Below are positions 39,365-47,879 of a DNA stretch of 64,000 nucleotides, in pieces (position 1 is the first letter of the stretch; each line of letters begins with the position of its first letter). The notes under the pieces are model-generated. The model had not been told where the DNA came from. It did not search any database and saw only the letters and a program-made list of their open reading frames with translations. The DNA comes from JACDAN01 sp963842235 (GTDB lineage: Bacteria > Actinomycetota > Thermoleophilia > Gaiellales > Gaiellaceae), in contig CAWJFT010000001.1 of assembly GCA_963842235.1 (NCBI GenBank), positions 806,001 through 870,000 of the forward strand, written 5' to 3'. The position numbers and the translations under genes are program-made.

Positions 39365-39718
39365 GTGTGGGGGGACACCAGGACGGTGCTGGTCGTCGAC
39401 GACGACCCTTCGCTTCGGCTCCTCTGCCGCGTGAACCTGGAGCTCGAGGGCTATGCCGTCATCGAGGCGGGGACGCTGGACGACGCCGAGCGAGCGCTGG
39501 ACGACGGCCTGGTCGACGTCGTCCTTCTCGACGTCCACCTCGGCAACGAAGAGGGGCTGACGCTCTTCTCGAAGATCGAGGAGCGGGGCCTGACCTCGTC
39601 CACGGCGCTGCTGACAGGAAGTCCGGGGAAGGAGCTTCCGCCGGATGCGACCGTGATCCCGAAGCCGTTCCGCATCGACGACCTCACCGGCACGGTCCGG
39701 CGGCTCGCTGCTTCCTAG
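39365..39718 (+). CDS. Single-domain response regulator receiver
   Basis: A 117-residue CheY-like protein with only a receiver domain. The acidic cluster VVDDDPS, the phospho-acceptor Asp in VVLLDVHLGNEEG, the Thr in TALLTGSPG and the Lys in VIPKPF are all intact, so it should accept phosphate. There is no output domain and no adjacent kinase, so it probably acts by protein-protein contact or as a phosphorelay intermediate. It starts at GTG 39365. Its neighbours, gltX and the metallopeptidase genes, give no hint of a pathway. Confidence 0.88.
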   Translation: MWGDTRTVLVVDDDPSLRLLCRVNLELEGYAVIEAGTLDDAERALDDGLVDVVLLDVHLGNEEGLTLFSKIEERGLTSSTALLTGSPGKELPPDATVIPKPFRIDDLTGTVRRLAAS

Positions 39719-39752
39719 AGGCAACCTCCTTCGGTAGGCTCCCCATCCGCCA

Positions 39753-41261
39753 ATGAGCATTACTGCGGTTCGCACGCCTGCCGAGTACGAGGCCGAGCTC
39801 CAGCGCTACCTCTTCGAGCGCGCGGAGGAGGGTCGTGCTGTCCGTGTCGGAGAGAAGGAGATCTCGGAGCGCGCAGAGATCGTCGCGAGGTATCGCGACC
39901 TCTTCACGCGGGAGCAGCTCGATGCGCTCAAGGACGCCGAGGCGGGCCTCGAGGGCATCGAGCGTGAGCGGGTCTACCGCTTGCGCAAGACCTGCGAGGC
40001 CGGGCTCGTCGACATCGAGCTCAGCGAGCGCGAGGACGCCTTCGAGAACGCGGTGCTCGCGCGGCGGATCGAGTTCCGAGGCGAAGAGCTGCCGCTGCGC
40101 TCGGCCCAGGCACAGCTTGCGGTCACGCCCGGGTATCGCGACCGCGAGGAGCTGGGGAGCCTCCACGGCGACGCCTCGGCGGAGTTCAACGACGACCGTC
40201 TCGATCTCCTGCGCGCCCGCGAGGAGCTCGACGCGGAGCTGTCCGGAGAACCGGACCCCGTTGCGCGCAACGACGAGGAGAAGGGGATCTCCCTGCGAGA
40301 GCTCTCGGAGGTCCTGGCTGCGGCGAGCAGCGCCGCCAACGACGCCTACGGGAGGCTCTCGTCCCGCTGGTTCGACAAGCTGCTCGGGGACGAGCGGGCC
40401 GAGATTCCGACCTCCTACCACGTCGGCTGGCTGCGCCGTCTCTCGCCGCTCGAGGCGACGTACACGAAGGAGCGGGCGACGGAGGTCTGCCTAGAGACAC
40501 TGCGCGCGCTCGGCTTCGATCTCGACGAGGAGCCGAACATCAAGCTCGACCTGGACGATCGCCCACAGAAGTCGCCCAGAGCGTGCGTCATCGCCGCCGA
40601 CCCGCCGAAGGTCGTCCACCTGATCACCCGCGCGCAGGGCGGGTTGCACGACTACCAGGCGTTCCTCCACGAGGCCGGGCACGCGCTCCACTACGGCGGC
40701 TGTGACCCCAACCTTCCGTACACGTTCCGCAACCTCTCGCGCGACCACGCGCTGACGGAGATCTACTCGTACATCTTCGAGGCGATCACCCGCGAGCCCG
40801 GTTGGCACCAGCAGTACTTCTCCCTCTCGGACGAGCAGGCGGCGGAGAACGCGGAGGCGACGACCTTCCTCGAGGCGCTCCTCTACCGCCGCTACACGGC
40901 CAAGCTCCAGTACGAGCTCGAGTTCTGGAGCAACTTCGGGCAGAACGGCGGCTTGCCGGAGCGTTACCGGAAGCGGCTCACCGACGCGACGGGGATCGCG
41001 TACCGCCCGGATGCCTACCTCGCCGACATGGACGCGGGCTTCTACTCCGCGGACTACCTGCGCGCGTGGATCCGCTCCGCCCAGTTGCGGGAGTGGCTCA
41101 AGCGAGAGGTCGGCGAGGACTGGTGGCGCGACCGCAGAACCGGAGACCACCTGCGCTCGCTCTTCGCCGAGGGCACCCGGCCGTCGAGCGAGGAGATCGC
41201 CGGCCGGCTCGGCTTCGATCCGCACGACACGACGCCGCTCCTTGCCGAGTTAGGTGCCTGA
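39753..41261 (+). CDS. M3-like zinc metallopeptidase
   Basis: A 502-residue protein with a zinc site FLHEAGHALHYGG (H306, E307, H310) and a downstream Glu ligand E336 in HALTEIYSYIFE. The helical N-terminal half and the C-terminal RYTAKLQYELEFW and ADMDAGFYSADYLRAWI resemble oligoendopeptidase/M3 enzymes, which cut short peptides inside a closed channel. There is no signal peptide, so it is probably cytoplasmic. It overlaps the next gene by 8 bp, coupling it to an M14 carboxypeptidase. The exact M3 subfamily is unsure. Confidence 0.78.
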   Translation: MSITAVRTPAEYEAELQRYLFERAEEGRAVRVGEKEISERAEIVARYRDLFTREQLDALKDAEAGLEGIERERVYRLRKTCEAGLVDIELSEREDAFENAVLARRIEFRGEELPLRSAQAQLAVTPGYRDREELGSLHGDASAEFNDDRLDLLRAREELDAELSGEPDPVARNDEEKGISLRELSEVLAAASSAANDAYGRLSSRWFDKLLGDERAEIPTSYHVGWLRRLSPLEATYTKERATEVCLETLRALGFDLDEEPNIKLDLDDRPQKSPRACVIAADPPKVVHLITRAQGGLHDYQAFLHEAGHALHYGGCDPNLPYTFRNLSRDHALTEIYSYIFEAITREPGWHQQYFSLSDEQAAENAEATTFLEALLYRRYTAKLQYELEFWSNFGQNGGLPERYRKRLTDATGIAYRPDAYLADMDAGFYSADYLRAWIRSAQLREWLKREVGEDWWRDRRTGDHLRSLFAEGTRPSSEEIAGRLGFDPHDTTPLLAELGA

Positions 41262-42936
41262 CGTCGCGTTCGACCGGTTCTACCGGTACGACAAGCTGAC
41301 AGAAATCCTCCAGAGCTGGGCCAAGGAACGGCCCGAGCTCTTTCGAGTGGAGTCGATCGGCCGCTCCTACGAGGGCCGCGACATCTGGCTTGCGACGATC
41401 ACCAACGTCGAGACGGGCCCGGATCTCGAGAAGCCGGGGTTCCTGATCGAGGCGAACATCCACGCCATCGAGGTGACCGGCGCGACGGCGGCGCTGCATC
41501 TGATCCAGCGGCTGGTGTCTGGGTACGGGACGGACGAGCGGGTCACCCGAGTGCTCGACACGCGCGTGTTCTACGTCGTTCCGCGGCTGAATCCCGACGG
41601 GGCCGAGCTCGCGCTCGCTGATCGTCCCCGCTTCATCCGCTCCAGCACTCGTCCCTGGCCACTGGCCGAGGAAGTCGATGGCCTCTTCGAGGAGGATGTC
41701 GACGGCGACGGCCGGATCCTGATGATGCGGCTACGTGATCCGAATGGCACGTGGAAGCCGCATCCCGAGGAGCCGCGGATGCTTGTCCGCCGCGAGCCGG
41801 ACGAAGAGGACGGCGAGTTCTACCGGGTGTTCTCCGAGGGCCGCATTCGCAATTACGACGGCGTGACGATCAAGATCGCGCCGCCGCTCGAGGGCCTCGA
41901 CCTGAACCGCAACTTCCCGATGGAGTGGGCGGTCGAGGGGGAGCAGTACGGCGCCGGGCCGTATCCCGCCTCCGAGCCGGAGAGCAGGGCGATGGTCCAG
42001 GCGATCGTCGACCGCCCGAACATCACGGGCCACATCGCGTACCACACGTTTTCCGCCGTCCACCTGCGGCCCTACGCGAGCTACCCGGACGAGCACTTCC
42101 CCACCAACGATCTCCGGACCTACCAGCTGCTCGGCGAGGCGGCGACCGGCTTCACCGGATATCCGGCGATCTCGATCTTCCACGACTTCAAGTACGACCC
42201 GAAGCAGACGGTGAAGGGCGGCGCCAACGACTGGCTCTACGACCACCTGGGCCTCTTCTCGTGGACGACGGAGTTCTGGAGCCCGCAGCGCGAGGCCGGG
42301 ATCGAGGACTACCAGTACATCGACTGGCTCCGCGACCATCCCGTGGAGGACGACCTCAAGCTGCTCCGCTGGAGCGACGAGCAGCTCGAGGGCAAGGGCT
42401 ACGTCGACTGGTATCCGTTCGAGCACGACCAGCTCGGGGAGGTCGAGCTCGGTGGGTGGGACCTCATGTACTGCTGGGGGAACATCCCGCCCCAGTTCAT
42501 GGAGCGTGAGATCGCGCCGCATACCGAGCTCGCGATCTATCACCTGCTCGTGTCGCCTCGGCTCGAGATTCGGTCTTTGGATGTAGAGCCGCTCGGCGAG
42601 GATCGCTGGCTCGTGCGGCTTGTCCTCGAGAACACCGGCTGGCTGCCGACGAGCGTGTCCGAGAAGGCGGTCGAGCGGAAGGCCGTGCGCCCGCTGGAGG
42701 CGGAGATCACCCTGCCCGAGGGCGGAAAGGTCGTCGGCGGCGACCGGAAGGTCGAGCTGGGCCAGCTCGACGGGCGCGTGCACCGTCGATCGCTCCTGTG
42801 GTGGGCCTCGAACGACGCAACGAGCGACCGCGCGAAGGCGGAGTGGGTGGTGGAGGCGCCGCAGGGCTCGTCGGTCGGCATCGCGGCGCGCCACCAGCGC
42901 GCCGGCACACTCAGGCGCGAGCTGACGCTGGAGTAA
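41254..42936 (+). CDS. M14-family zinc carboxypeptidase
   Basis: A 560-residue protein with the carboxypeptidase A fold. Zinc ligands H70 and E73 (ANIHAIEVTG, HxxE) and H264 (YHTFSAVHLRPY) and the catalytic E340 (SWTTEFWSP) are present, together with the substrate-binding GLDLNRNFPMEW. The N-terminal RFYRYDKLTEILQ and SIGRSYEGRDIWL match M14 starts. The last 150 residues form a beta-rich C-terminal extension. No signal peptide is seen although most M14 enzymes are exported. GTG 41254 overlaps the M3-like gene. The two together suggest stepwise peptide degradation. Confidence 0.88.
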   Translation: MPDVAFDRFYRYDKLTEILQSWAKERPELFRVESIGRSYEGRDIWLATITNVETGPDLEKPGFLIEANIHAIEVTGATAALHLIQRLVSGYGTDERVTRVLDTRVFYVVPRLNPDGAELALADRPRFIRSSTRPWPLAEEVDGLFEEDVDGDGRILMMRLRDPNGTWKPHPEEPRMLVRREPDEEDGEFYRVFSEGRIRNYDGVTIKIAPPLEGLDLNRNFPMEWAVEGEQYGAGPYPASEPESRAMVQAIVDRPNITGHIAYHTFSAVHLRPYASYPDEHFPTNDLRTYQLLGEAATGFTGYPAISIFHDFKYDPKQTVKGGANDWLYDHLGLFSWTTEFWSPQREAGIEDYQYIDWLRDHPVEDDLKLLRWSDEQLEGKGYVDWYPFEHDQLGEVELGGWDLMYCWGNIPPQFMEREIAPHTELAIYHLLVSPRLEIRSLDVEPLGEDRWLVRLVLENTGWLPTSVSEKAVERKAVRPLEAEITLPEGGKVVGGDRKVELGQLDGRVHRRSLLWWASNDATSDRAKAEWVVEAPQGSSVGIAARHQRAGTLRRELTLE

Positions 42937-43268
42937 TTCCGCCCGCGAGGAGCAACTCGAGCTCGTCGGCCAGGATCTTCTTCTCGGGGTCGGCGCGGCC
43001 GTCGATGAACCTCACGCCTTCCGCCTCGAGCAGCTGTCTGCATTGTTCGCGGTCCGCCGTCGCCGCGTCCCCAGCCGTCAGGGATCGATCCGTCGGCGTG
43101 GATGACGCGCCAGGCGTTGGGAAACGCGTGGGTGCGAGATGCGACGCGGGCGACGATGCGGGCCGCCCTTCGTGTGCCTGTGACGGCGAGCCCGATCTCC
43201 CCGTAGGCAGTCCAGTAGCCCTCAGGAATCACCTGGGCGGCGCGCAGGATTCTCTCGTCCGCGCTCAT
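42911..43268 (-). pseudogene. Alkyltransferase-like protein (ATL), frameshifted
   Basis: From ATG 43268 the frame reads ERILRAAQVIPEGYWTAYGE and NAWRVIHADGSIPDGWG, typical of MGMT-like ATL proteins that bind O6-alkylguanine without repairing it. The frame then turns basic and meaningless. Shifting by one base near 43050 restores the expected end, EQCRQLLEAEGVRFIDGR and DPEKKILADELELLL, stopping at 42911. An extra base is present around 43049-43070. It may be a true pseudogene or a sequence error; no homopolymer is at the spot. The restored 3' end would overlap the M14 gene by 26 bp. Confidence 0.8.
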
Positions 43269-43294
43269 CCCTGCTCAGACCCTAGCCCCTTGTC

Positions 43295-43300
43295 CAGAAT
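43295..43300 (+). promoter_or_regulatory. -10 element CAGAAT of azlC
   Basis: CAGAAT ends 6 nt before GTG 43307, consistent with a leaderless azlCD mRNA. Confidence 0.4.
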
Positions 43301-43306
43301 GGATCC

Positions 43307-44008
43307 GTGGACGAGCCGGTGCCGGCGGTCGTTACGCAAGCCGAGCGGCGAGCGCACTTTCGTAGCGGATTCAGGGCGGGCGTGGCGTTTGCGTTGCCCA
43401 CCTTCGTTCTGGCGATCTCCTTCGGCGTGCTGGCCCGCTCGCTCGACTGGGGCGTGGTCGCTCCGATCGTCGCCTCCGCTGTCGTCTTCTCGGGCTCGGG
43501 TCAATTCGCCGTCGCGGACGTGCTGGGCGCCGGTGGCAGCGCCCTGGCGGCGATCGTCGCAGCGGTTCTCGTCAACGCACGGTTCGCAGTCATGGGCGTC
43601 GCGGTCGCCTCCACGCTGGAAGGCGGGCCGCTCCGTCGGGCGTTCGAGGCGCAGGCGACGGTGGACGCGTCGTGGGCGCTCGCCAACCGCGGTGGCGGGA
43701 GATTCAACCGCGAGATGCTCATCGGCGCGACCCTGCCTCAGTACGTCGCCTGGGTCGGCGGGACGGTTCTTGGGGTGGTCGCCGGCGACACGATCGATGC
43801 GGAGGCCCTCGGTCTCGACGTCCTCTTCCCGGCGTTTTTCCTGGGCCTCTTGATCGACGAGCTGCGCAACGGCGCGGAGCACATCGCAGCTGCCGGGATC
43901 GCCGCAGGTATCGCGTTGGTGCTGATCCCGTTCACGCCGCCTGGAATTCCGATCATCGCCGCCTGCGTCGGCGCGCTCATCGGCCTGCGAGGAGCCAGGG
44001 CACGGTGA
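43307..44008 (+). CDS. azlC: AzlC-family branched-chain amino acid exporter, large subunit
   Basis: A 233-residue membrane protein. Signature segments are FRAGVAFALPTFVLAISFGVLA, SAVVFSGSGQFAVADVLGAGGS, VNARFAVMGVAVAS and AFEAQATVDASWALA, as in AzlC/YgaZ proteins; about six helices are visible. With AzlD it exports branched-chain amino acids or analogues such as 4-azaleucine. The stop overlaps the GTG of azlD. Proximity to the peptidase genes is suggestive: peptide breakdown can give excess branched-chain amino acids. Confidence 0.9.
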   Translation: MDEPVPAVVTQAERRAHFRSGFRAGVAFALPTFVLAISFGVLARSLDWGVVAPIVASAVVFSGSGQFAVADVLGAGGSALAAIVAAVLVNARFAVMGVAVASTLEGGPLRRAFEAQATVDASWALANRGGGRFNREMLIGATLPQYVAWVGGTVLGVVAGDTIDAEALGLDVLFPAFFLGLLIDELRNGAEHIAAAGIAAGIALVLIPFTPPGIPIIAACVGALIGLRGARAR

Positions 44009-44310
44009 CCGCGGTCTGGACGTCGATCGCGGTCGTCGCAGTGGCGAATTTTGCGATCAAAGCGGCGGGGCCTGTGCTTCTCGGCGGCCGTCAGCTACCG
44101 CGGCTCGTGGTGGACGTGATCGCGCTCCTGGCGTCCGCGATCCTCACAGCACTCGTCGTCGTGGGCACGTTCAGTGAGGACGGCAACCTGAGCGTCGACG
44201 CGCAGACGGCCGGAGTCGCAGTTGCGGGCGCGGCGTTCCTCGCGCGCCTCCCGATGCTGGCCGCGATCGCCCTCGGGGCAGTGACGGCTGCTGTGCTGAG
44301 AGCTATCTGA
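44005..44310 (+). CDS. azlD: AzlD-family branched-chain amino acid exporter, small subunit
   Basis: A 101-residue protein with four hydrophobic segments (SIAVVAVANFAIKAAGPVLLG, LVVDVIALLASAILTALVVVG, GVAVAGAAFLARLPMLAAIA, and the last stretch), the AzlD/YgaH pattern. GTG 44005 lies in the azlC stop. It ends 37 bp before the convergent copper oxidase gene. Its identity depends partly on the pairing with azlC, the sequence itself being short and hydrophobic. Confidence 0.88.
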   Translation: MTAVWTSIAVVAVANFAIKAAGPVLLGGRQLPRLVVDVIALLASAILTALVVVGTFSEDGNLSVDAQTAGVAVAGAAFLARLPMLAAIALGAVTAAVLRAI

Positions 44311-44347
44311 CCCCTCATGTGACGTAGGCCGCGCCCGGGTGCCCCGC

Positions 44348-46516
44348 TCAGCGCTTGGGGCGCACAGTGATGCCGACCGGGCTGCTCGTGGTAACGCCGC
44401 CTGCGTTGTCGGTCGCGCGCACGGTCAACACATGGCTTCCTTGCGGGACGTTCCTCCACGTGAAGGAGTAGGGCGCGTTCGTGTCCTGCCCGAGCACGCT
44501 GGTGCCGTCGCGGAACTCGACCTTCGTGACGGTGCCGTCGGAATCGATCGCGCTGGCGGTGACCGTGATCGTCGGCTTCCAGGCGAAGACCGCGCCGTCG
44601 GCGGGTGAGGTGATGTTCGCGGTCGGCGCGGTGTTGGTGTTGGCGCTGACCCTGATCGTGGCCGCCGCGCTCGTGGTGGTCGCGCCGAGATCGTCTGTGG
44701 CGCGGGCGGTGAGCGTGTAGGTCCCGGCCACCACGCCGCTCCAGCTGAAGCTGTATGGCGCGGTCGTATCCTCGCCGAGCTTCGCTCCGCCGTTGAAGAA
44801 CTCGACCTTCGTCACGGTCCCGTCGGCGTCGGACGCCGTCGCCGTCAGATTTACAGTGGCGGGCTGGTTGAAGGTCGCGCCGTCCGTCGGCTGCGTGAGC
44901 GTGACGACCGGCGGCGAGTCAACCTGGACGCTGACCATCCGGGCAACGGAAGGTACGCCGTTCGCGTTGATGATGAAGAGCATGTAGGGGCCCGGCGGCG
45001 CAACGTTCGCGTTGGCCGGGGCGGTGGCGGTGATGTTCGTCGCGCCGGCGGTGAAGGACAGTGGGATGTAGCGCTGCTCCATGTTGTTCGAGTGCGTGAC
45101 GGCGCCGAGCCGGACGAGGGCGACCTTGCGGATCGACGCCGGACTGCCGGTGGCGATCTCCATTGCCGCGCCGTAGGTCGTGGACGCAGGCGCGGCGTCG
45201 ATGACTGGGCGCGGCGCGAGCGTGCCGTCGGCTTGGAAGAGATAGGGCGGCCAGAAGATCTCGGCGTTCTTGGCGAGATAGCCGACCTGGTCGCACGTGC
45301 CGCAGATCCCGCCGCCTGAGGAGAGGACGCGCCCGTCGGGCAGCAGCAGCGCCGTCGAGTGGTACTGGCGAGTGATCTGCATCGCGGCCAGAGTCCGCCA
45401 CTGGCCCGTCGCTGGGTTCCATTGTTCGGCCGCGTAGACGCCGGCGTTCAGATCGACGAGCCCGGCGCCCGAAGAATTGCCGCCCGTTGCGAGGACCGTC
45501 CCGTCGGCAAGCACGGTCAGGTTGTGTTGCCGGCGCCCGTAGGCCATCGGCGCCGTCGCCGAGACTTGCGGCGTGGCCCCGTTGAGGTCGACGACCCGCG
45601 CGTCCTTCGTCGAGGAGCCGCCGCCGGCGACGAGCATCTTCCCTATGTCGAACAGCGCGTGACCGCCGTAGTCGCGGTTGATCGTGTCCCGCTGGCCCAG
45701 CGTCTGCCACGCGCCGGTACCGGCCGTATTGAGCGCGCGCAGAGTCTGGTCGGGACCGGAGTAAAAGGTAGTGCCGTTCGGGGCGACGTCCATCCACGGA
45801 TACAGCGGCAAGCTGAGCGAGGCGGTGCTGAGCGCGCGCAGGCTGCCGGCCACCGTCCGGACCTCGGGCGTATTCACGCGACCTGAGGTAATGAGCATTT
45901 CGCCGTTGTTCAGCGCTGTGACGGTCGGATACCAGCGCCCGCCCAGCATGTTCGGGCCCAGGCTCCACAGGTTCGTCGCGGGATCGAAGAGGTGGGTTTG
46001 GACGATGCCGTTGAGCTGCTGGTCCTTGTTCCCACCGGCCATGAACATCCGGCCGTCGGCGAGATGCGCGAGGCCGCTGCAGAAGATATTGAAGCCGGTG
46101 TCGACGGTGACCGGCGTCTGGGTGCCCGTTGCCGGATCCCACACGGTCGCGCGCGTGTGGTCCTGCACGGGGTACGTCTCGGTCGCATTGTCGCCGATTG
46201 AGTCGTAGGCGAGGACCTTGCCGTTCGGCAGCAGCGCGACGTGCACGCCGATGACGGGCCAGTCGACGACCGGACCCCATTCGCCCACGTCCTGAGGGGC
46301 GCCCTCGACGGCGGCAGCGGCTGCCCTTGCGTCGCGCGCACTGACAGCGCTCGTGTGAGCGTCGAGCGCTCGCTCCTGCGCAGCCGTGTGCGTGACCGCG
46401 TCCTCGGACGCGTGGCCGGCGGCAGTCATGACGCCGTCGTGCGCTCCCGCGCCTGGCGCGATGAGCACGGCGACAACAACCGATACAACGAACGTAACGC
46501 CCAGTCGGGACAGCAA
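44348..46516 (-). CDS. Secreted galactose-oxidase-like copper radical oxidase
   Basis: A 722-residue exported enzyme: signal peptide (about 1-25), a Kelch beta-propeller with the copper radical site, a galactose-oxidase C-terminal E-set domain, and two repeated Ig-like domains (PPVVTLTQPTDGATFNQP and APTANITSPADGAVFAWKP). By comparison with fungal galactose oxidase, the Cys-Tyr cofactor is C146 (NIFCSGLA) and Y196 (RWYPTV), the copper ligands are Y385-H386 (RQYHSTALLLPDGR) and H475 (VTHSNNMEQRYIPL). All are present, so oxidation of a primary alcohol or aldehyde with H2O2 release is expected. TTG 46516 has GGAGG 8 nt upstream. Similar to GlxA of Streptomyces, but no cslA is adjacent. Confidence 0.92.
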   Translation of the reverse strand: MLSRLGVTFVVSVVVAVLIAPGAGAHDGVMTAAGHASEDAVTHTAAQERALDAHTSAVSARDARAAAAAVEGAPQDVGEWGPVVDWPVIGVHVALLPNGKVLAYDSIGDNATETYPVQDHTRATVWDPATGTQTPVTVDTGFNIFCSGLAHLADGRMFMAGGNKDQQLNGIVQTHLFDPATNLWSLGPNMLGGRWYPTVTALNNGEMLITSGRVNTPEVRTVAGSLRALSTASLSLPLYPWMDVAPNGTTFYSGPDQTLRALNTAGTGAWQTLGQRDTINRDYGGHALFDIGKMLVAGGGSSTKDARVVDLNGATPQVSATAPMAYGRRQHNLTVLADGTVLATGGNSSGAGLVDLNAGVYAAEQWNPATGQWRTLAAMQITRQYHSTALLLPDGRVLSSGGGICGTCDQVGYLAKNAEIFWPPYLFQADGTLAPRPVIDAAPASTTYGAAMEIATGSPASIRKVALVRLGAVTHSNNMEQRYIPLSFTAGATNITATAPANANVAPPGPYMLFIINANGVPSVARMVSVQVDSPPVVTLTQPTDGATFNQPATVNLTATASDADGTVTKVEFFNGGAKLGEDTTAPYSFSWSGVVAGTYTLTARATDDLGATTTSAAATIRVSANTNTAPTANITSPADGAVFAWKPTITVTASAIDSDGTVTKVEFRDGTSVLGQDTNAPYSFTWRNVPQGSHVLTVRATDNAGGVTTSSPVGITVRPKR

Positions 46517-46660
46517 GGCCCAGCCTCCTCTTCAGCGGGATCGTGCTGACCGTAGGCGCCGTCGACGGCCGTTTCTACTGGCTTAAGGTTGAGTATCGGC
46601 AGTCGCCATCGCACGCCTGACCCGCATAACCATGCGGCATCCGTGTCGCCAAGCGCGGCA

Positions 46661-46675
46661 GAAGGCGCATACGGG
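46661..46675. repeat. Distal att site (tRNA-Glu 3'-end remnant)
   Basis: GAAGGCGCATACGGG matches the 3' end of tRNA-Glu exactly; similarity continues with mismatches into the T-arm (GTTTGAAC versus ATTCGAAC). It marks the end of the element opposite to the integrase. Confidence 0.75.
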
Positions 46676-46716
46676 GTTTGAACACCCCTGCAAATCGGCA
46701 GGTAAATCCCGGCGGG

Positions 46717-46736
46717 ACACCACCGGGGACACCACC
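46717..46736 (+). repeat. Paired ACACCACC repeats, left end
   Basis: ACACCACC occurs at 46717-46724 and 46729-46736, 12 bp apart. The same pair is at the other end of the element, which suggests arm-type binding sites for the integrase. Confidence 0.5.
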
Positions 46737-46808
46737 AATCGAGCCCGTCCGGGCACACGCGAGCACGTTGCTCGATGTGGTGGTACGCCCACAAGAGTCC
46801 ATGCTGAC

Positions 46809-47435
46809 TCAGCCGCTGGCCTTGGAGGGCTGGTCAAACGCGGCAAGCAGCCACTCGAAGTTTCCGGCGGCCTGGTCGAGACCCGTGACGAACTCGGCGC
46901 GTGAGCCATGCCAGCTGTCGCGAGCCCGTTCGGCCGCCAGGGTGACGACGGCGGCCGCCTCGCCCGGGTCAGCGCAGCGGACCACAACCACGGACGCATG
47001 CGGACCAGCCTCAGCGAGGATGTCCCGGAGGCCCTCGGCATCGGGATCAACGTGCGTCCCACGCTCGCGGGCGGCGTGGACCACGGTCTTGCCGCCTCTG
47101 AGCGCCGACATGATTCCCAGCAGCCCGGCCATGCTGGCGACGCCCACCCCGATCCCTGCGGCGACCAGGCCGCTGGCGGTCAGCACCCGGGACTGAACGA
47201 GCGAAAACGAGCCGTCGGCGTTGCCGGTGATCAGGAACGCGGCCACCCCGCCCTTTCGAGCCTTCTTCCGAAAGTCGCGGCCGAGTGAGGCCAGCATGTG
47301 CTCGGCGGCGTGGCGGTTGGCGAAGGTGGCGACCACGACCGTCTCCGAGGCTGACCCCAGCTTGGGGTGGGCTGAGGCAGCGGCTGGCTCACCTGCTGTC
47401 TCGCCCCCGCCGTTCGGAGTGCTGGAGGTGGCCAT
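46809..47435 (-). CDS. DUF1269-like protein carried by the element
   Basis: A 208-residue protein from ATG 47435. The core has ETVVVATFANRHAAEHMLAS, AFLITGNADGSFSLVQSRVL, a Gly/Ala-rich hydrophobic segment SGLVAAGIGVGVASMAGLLG and a C-terminal alpha/beta part (HASVVVVRCADPGEAAAVVT). This layout is like DUF1269-type proteins, which combine a ferredoxin-like fold with a glycine-zipper membrane segment; function unknown. -10 TAAGCT ends 8 nt before the start. The codon choice is less GC-biased than its chromosomal neighbours, consistent with transfer. Assignment to the family is tentative. Confidence 0.6.
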   Translation of the reverse strand: MATSSTPNGGGETAGEPAAASAHPKLGSASETVVVATFANRHAAEHMLASLGRDFRKKARKGGVAAFLITGNADGSFSLVQSRVLTASGLVAAGIGVGVASMAGLLGIMSALRGGKTVVHAARERGTHVDPDAEGLRDILAEAGPHASVVVVRCADPGEAAAVVTLAAERARDSWHGSRAEFVTGLDQAAGNFEWLLAAFDQPSKASG

Positions 47436-47582
47436 GGGGTGTGAGCTTACGCCGCCGACTCGTCGTCTTTTGCGCCCCGGCTCTCTTGCAACACATGGAA
47501 GCAGGACAAGCCCAGCTCCACTTCTGCTGGCTCGATCCGTCGCGCAGGCGGTCATTTCCACTGCCGAGCTGGTCGCGACCGC

Positions 47583-47879
47583 TCACGGACGGACCCGGTC
47601 GTCGGCATAAGAGCTCTCCTCAAGGAGCCGGAGGTAATCGCCCTCGCGGATCAGCGGTCGTGCGTAGCCCGGAAGTCTCACGACCGGGAGAGCGACGAAG
47701 ACCGCGTCGACGGACGGCGCGCGCCTCGTGCGCGGCGGCGCATCGAAGTCGATAGGCGCGCCGCACAGCTCGCAGCAATCATCCGAGCGCGAGCGCAGCT
47801 CGGGCATCAGCCGCGCGACGTGGTCGCGCCACGGCCGGCCAAGTGCGCGACGGTCGGACTCGGGCTTAGACGGGCTCAC
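47583..47879 (-). CDS. HNH-like small protein lacking the metal-finger histidines
   Basis: A 98-residue protein starting at GTG 47879 inside the integrase stop, so translated with it. The part LGRPWRDHVARLMPEL, then CCELCGAPIDFDAPPRTRR and APSVD strongly resembles the first half of phage-type HNH nucleases, with one CxxC knuckle. The position where HNH proteins have the SVDH catalytic His is SVDA, and the rest (VFVALPVVRLPGYARPLIRE) has no His at all. It is unlikely to be a nuclease; it could be an accessory DNA-binding or excision protein or a degraded remnant. Confidence 0.55.
   Translation of the reverse strand: MSPSKPESDRRALGRPWRDHVARLMPELRSRSDDCCELCGAPIDFDAPPRTRRAPSVDAVFVALPVVRLPGYARPLIREGDYLRLLEESSYADDRVRP

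Noticed and set aside
39100..39378. 92-codon - strand frame in the gltX intergenic region
   Set aside because: It overlaps the gltX end and the promoter of the next gene, has no start signal and no family likeness.
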